Below, piece by piece: positions 12,606-14,748 of a stretch of 14,748 nt of DNA; positions within the stretch are counted from its first letter, which is position 1, and each line of letters begins with the position of its first letter. Made by a program: the position numbers and the translations under genes. The stretch is from Saprospiraceae bacterium. Lineage in GTDB: Bacteria; Bacteroidota; Bacteroidia; Chitinophagales; Saprospiraceae. The notes under the pieces were generated by a model that saw only the letters and a list, made by a program, of their open reading frames with translations, was not told the origin of the DNA and did not search any database. The DNA lies in the NCBI GenBank assembly GCA_020849825.1, contig JADZFP010000246.1, positions 1-14,748 on the forward strand, given 5' to 3'.

Positions 12606-14748
12606 ATGACCAACGAAGCCGCCCCCTTGTTGTACCGCGAAATAATCCGCCTGGCCACCCGCGAGGGATGGGGGCCTTCGGAGCGCGTGTGGGGGATGTC
12701 GGCTTTGCTGGAACGACTTTTTGTAGAAGCCACCCGGCAGGAGCAGTTGGCGTTCAGCAGTTTGTTTGCGCGAATCAGTTATGCAGGGCACAAATACGGC
12801 ATGCAATCCGAAACACTCGAGGTTGTTCACCGTTTTCGCCGGCTGGCGGGCCGGGTGCGCCAGGGGCACGCGGCCGACGATGCTTTGGTGCGGCTCGGGG
12901 TACGCGCCCTGTCGGAAACCGTCCTGATCGTTTGCCAAACGGCCATTCCGCCCGAGGTGCTGCAATATTTTCCCGCTCCGGGCGAATGGACTTTTGCTAC
13001 CCCGGAAGCCTGGGAGTATAAATCGAAGGCACGGGTAGTTGCCTTGCGCGACGATGCGGAGGCACAATGTCTGATCGCGGTGGATGAAGAGGAGCCGGCC
13101 CAGCAGATTCGTGTTTTGTACAATCTGCCGGAGCGCAACGCCAATTTCAACCCCACGATCCAGTTGTTGCGCAAAGTGTTTCGCTTTCCGGTTTCGCTCA
13201 ATTTGCTGGAGGTCGACATCGATCAGCAAGGCGCATACCGGCCGAGGGCCATTGTGGTGGAGCCCGATTTTCTGGTCGACGTTTCCACTGTCGCCGAATG
13301 TTTTAAGGACACCGGACCGGAACCGCTTTCCTATCTGGTGCGCAAATTTTTGCCGCACGAAACGACGGCGCCCATCCTGCTCGGCAACATCGCCAACTTT
13401 TTCCTCGATCGTCTTTTGCACGCGCCCGACAGCCGTTGGGAAGATTTGATCCGGGAAACCTTTCAGCTTTATCCCTTTGTGTTCGCCCCGATGACCGATG
13501 CCGAAGTAAAAGACCTGACGAATCAGGCGCAGCGGCATTTTATCAATTTAAAACAAATGGCGTCGGGCGGCTTTGCCCGTGAAGGTATTGCGCCGGAGCA
13601 TTGCGTATTGGAACCGACTTTTTTCAGCGAACAATACGGCTTGCAGGGGCGCCTCGACCTTTTTTATCAAACCGATGAAAAATCGGCCATCGTGGAATTG
13701 AAAAGCGGAAAGCCTTTCAAACCCAATGCCTACGGAATATCGAGGGGGCATTTTACCCAAACCCTCCTGTACGACCTGCTGGTGCGTTCGGTGTTCGGCC
13801 GCAATATCGACCCGGCCAAATACATTCTCTATTCCGGGGTGGAAGAGCAAATTCTGCGTTTTGCGCCCACTGTCGCGCCCGAACAAATGGAAGCCATACA
13901 GGTGCGCAACCAGTTGGTTGGCATCGAACGCCTGCTGGCCGCCATCCGGCCGGGCGATCTGGAATTACCGTTATTCGAACGACTGCGGGCTTCGAAAATG
14001 GCAGGAAAAGGCTTTTTGGAGCGCGATTTTGCCCGCTTTGAAGCCGCTTACAATGCCCTTGATCCGGTTGAAAAAAAATATTTCAATGCCTATGCCGGCT
14101 TTATCGCCCGCGAACATTGGCTCTCCAAAGTCGGTCAGGCCGACCCCGAGGTCCCCGGCGGTCAGGCCGCTGTGTGGCGCAGTACTTTTTCGGAAAAACA
14201 GCAGTCATTCAGCATCCTGAGCCATCTTGAAATCGCCGTCAATTGCGCCGATCAGCCCGATCCCTATCTGGTCTTCAACAAAACTGCCGAGACCAATCCG
14301 CTGGCCAATTTCCGCATCGGCGACATAGCCGTGCTCTATCCTGCCGAAACCACTGCCGATACCGTTCTCGATCATCAGGTGATTAAATGTACGATCACGG
14401 AGATTACCCGCGATCAGGTAACGGTTGCCCTGCGCTACCAACAATTCAATCTCCGCCCTTTCGACACCGGCAGTCTCTGGCACCTCGAACCCGACCTGAT
14501 GGATTCCGGGTTTGTCGCCATGTATCGCGGGTTGTTCGAGTGGGCAGCTGCGGAGACGGGGGTGAGGAGGAGGGTGCTGGGGGGGGGAGGCGAGAGGCTT
14601 GTTACCAATTTGTCTGTTTCCAACCCCTCGATAAACCCCACCCCCAACCCCTCCCCCTCCGGGGAGGGGAGCGGCTATGAGCTCGGATCGGCTCCCCTCC
14701 CCGGCGGGGGAGGGGTTGGGGGTGGGGTGGATTCTGGTTTAGGCCTCA
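12606..14748 (+). CDS. PD-(D/E)XK nuclease, N-terminal part of a probable Dna2-like nuclease-helicase (runs off the window)
   Basis: The frame is open from ATG 12606 to the last base, 714 codons, with no stop. Residues about 330-410 form a PD-(D/E)XK/Cas4-like nuclease core: E337, D351 in LQGRLDLFY, E364 and K366 in IVELKSGKPF, and the downstream helix HFTQTLLYDLL with Q385 and Y389. The N-terminal 320 residues include NFNPTIQLLRKVF and IVVEPDFLVDVSTVAECF, which I associate with Bacteroidota Dna2-like proteins carrying a C-terminal SF1 helicase. The helicase would lie beyond the window, so that part is inference. Residues about 560-640 look like the beta-barrel/linker before such a helicase (FRIGDIAVLYPAE, YQQFNLRPFD). 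From about 645 the character changes: a G9 tract (14579-14587) and a palindromic repeat give low-complexity Pro/Gly/Ser codons. The other two frames meet stops before or within the repeat. The likely role is DNA end processing or repair. Confidence 0.8.
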   Translation, partial: MTNEAAPLLYREIIRLATREGWGPSERVWGMSALLERLFVEATRQEQLAFSSLFARISYAGHKYGMQSETLEVVHRFRRLAGRVRQGHAADDALVRLGVRALSETVLIVCQTAIPPEVLQYFPAPGEWTFATPEAWEYKSKARVVALRDDAEAQCLIAVDEEEPAQQIRVLYNLPERNANFNPTIQLLRKVFRFPVSLNLLEVDIDQQGAYRPRAIVVEPDFLVDVSTVAECFKDTGPEPLSYLVRKFLPHETTAPILLGNIANFFLDRLLHAPDSRWEDLIRETFQLYPFVFAPMTDAEVKDLTNQAQRHFINLKQMASGGFAREGIAPEHCVLEPTFFSEQYGLQGRLDLFYQTDEKSAIVELKSGKPFKPNAYGISRGHFTQTLLYDLLVRSVFGRNIDPAKYILYSGVEEQILRFAPTVAPEQMEAIQVRNQLVGIERLLAAIRPGDLELPLFERLRASKMAGKGFLERDFARFEAAYNALDPVEKKYFNAYAGFIAREHWLSKVGQADPEVPGGQAAVWRSTFSEKQQSFSILSHLEIAVNCADQPDPYLVFNKTAETNPLANFRIGDIAVLYPAETTADTVLDHQVIKCTITEITRDQVTVALRYQQFNLRPFDTGSLWHLEPDLMDSGFVAMYRGLFEWAAAETGVRRRVLGGGGERLVTNLSVSNPSINPTPNPSPSGEGSGYELGSAPLPGGGGVGGGVDSGLGL
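14579..14587. repeat. Homopolymer tract of nine G inside the nuclease frame
   Basis: Nine consecutive G within codons for a Gly run (VLGGGGE). At this length the frame stays open to the window end. One G more or fewer leads to a stop within about 35 codons (a TGA at about 14677 or a TAA at about 14631). Confidence 0.9.
14636..14727. repeat. REP-doublet-like palindromic repeat
   Basis: Two 37-base arms in inverted orientation (14636-14672 and 14691-14727) match at 36 of 37 positions and flank an 18-base centre (14673-14690). Each arm is itself a hairpin with the stem CCCCTCCCC / GGGGAGGGG and a 4-base loop (CTCC in the left arm, GGCG in the right). This is the layout of a paired REP/BIME element. 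Similar C- and G-rich units are dispersed in many bacterial genomes and often produce spurious peptides such as PHPQPLPLRGGE, which the left arm indeed encodes in a neighbouring frame. Here it lies in the open frame of the nuclease gene. Confidence 0.85.

Noticed and set aside
14387..14680. 97-codon plus-strand open frame ending in PHPQPLPLRGGERL
   Set aside because: It is an alternate frame of the nuclease gene running into the palindromic repeat. The terminal peptide is the well-known spurious translation of such repeats.
14636..14727. Palindrome considered as a rho-independent terminator
   Set aside because: It has no U-tract after either arm, and the doubled inverted-arm structure with internal hairpins fits a REP pair better.
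1..14748. Search for CRISPR repeats, tRNA/rRNA genes, insertion sequences and prophage genes
   Set aside because: No regularly spaced direct repeats, cloverleaf-like segments, transposase motifs or phage genes were seen by eye on either strand.

Overview
The window looks like a chromosomal segment from a member of the Bacteroidota, probably a fairly GC-rich Saprospiria/Lewinella-like lineage. That placement is inferred from family content, not from a marker gene. Supporting signs are a GLPGLI-family protein, outer-membrane beta-barrel and carboxypeptidase-regulatory-domain proteins, a LytS/LytTR sensor-regulator pair, start codons without clear Shine-Dalgarno sequences, and promoter-like TAnnTTTG boxes upstream of several starts.

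Layout. (1) Plus strand, 1-3474: the 3' part of a LytS-type histidine kinase, its LytTR response regulator, and a glycogen branching enzyme (GlgB) with all catalytic residues and an unusual lysine/alanine-rich C-terminal tail. (2) Minus strand, about 3519-7579: a locus read in the order small Cys-rich secreted protein, GLPGLI-family protein, large outer-membrane beta-barrel protein. It is bordered upstream by a strikingly AT-rich stretch (27 G/C in 120 bases at 7561-7680). Two of its three genes appear interrupted: the small gene is out of frame at a run of nine G, and the barrel gene has one in-frame TAA at codon 643 of 901. (3) Minus strand, 7810-10967: a membrane GT-C/TMTC-like protein with C-terminal TPRs, preceded by the tRNA U34 hydroxylase gene trhO. 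(4) Plus strand, 11172 to the end: a secreted carboxypeptidase-regulatory-domain protein, then the N-terminal part of a large PD-(D/E)XK nuclease resembling Bacteroidota Dna2-like nuclease-helicases. That reading frame runs off the window through a second run of nine G and a 92-base REP-doublet-like palindrome.

The most interesting part is the minus-strand cell-surface locus. A 10-Cys peptide with a signal peptide, a GLPGLI protein and an outer-membrane barrel would form a secretion or surface module. Its first gene starts downstream of a dyad-containing promoter region and is switchable in principle through the homopolymer. Both the frameshift and the nonsense codon could be real decay, phase variation or sequence error, and raw reads would separate these.

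No tRNA, rRNA, CRISPR array, insertion sequence or origin was seen. No gene-free stretch exceeds 300 bases. The largest gaps are 7580-7809 (promoter/operator candidates), 10968-11171 (divergent promoters) and 6222-6386 (nested inverted repeat).
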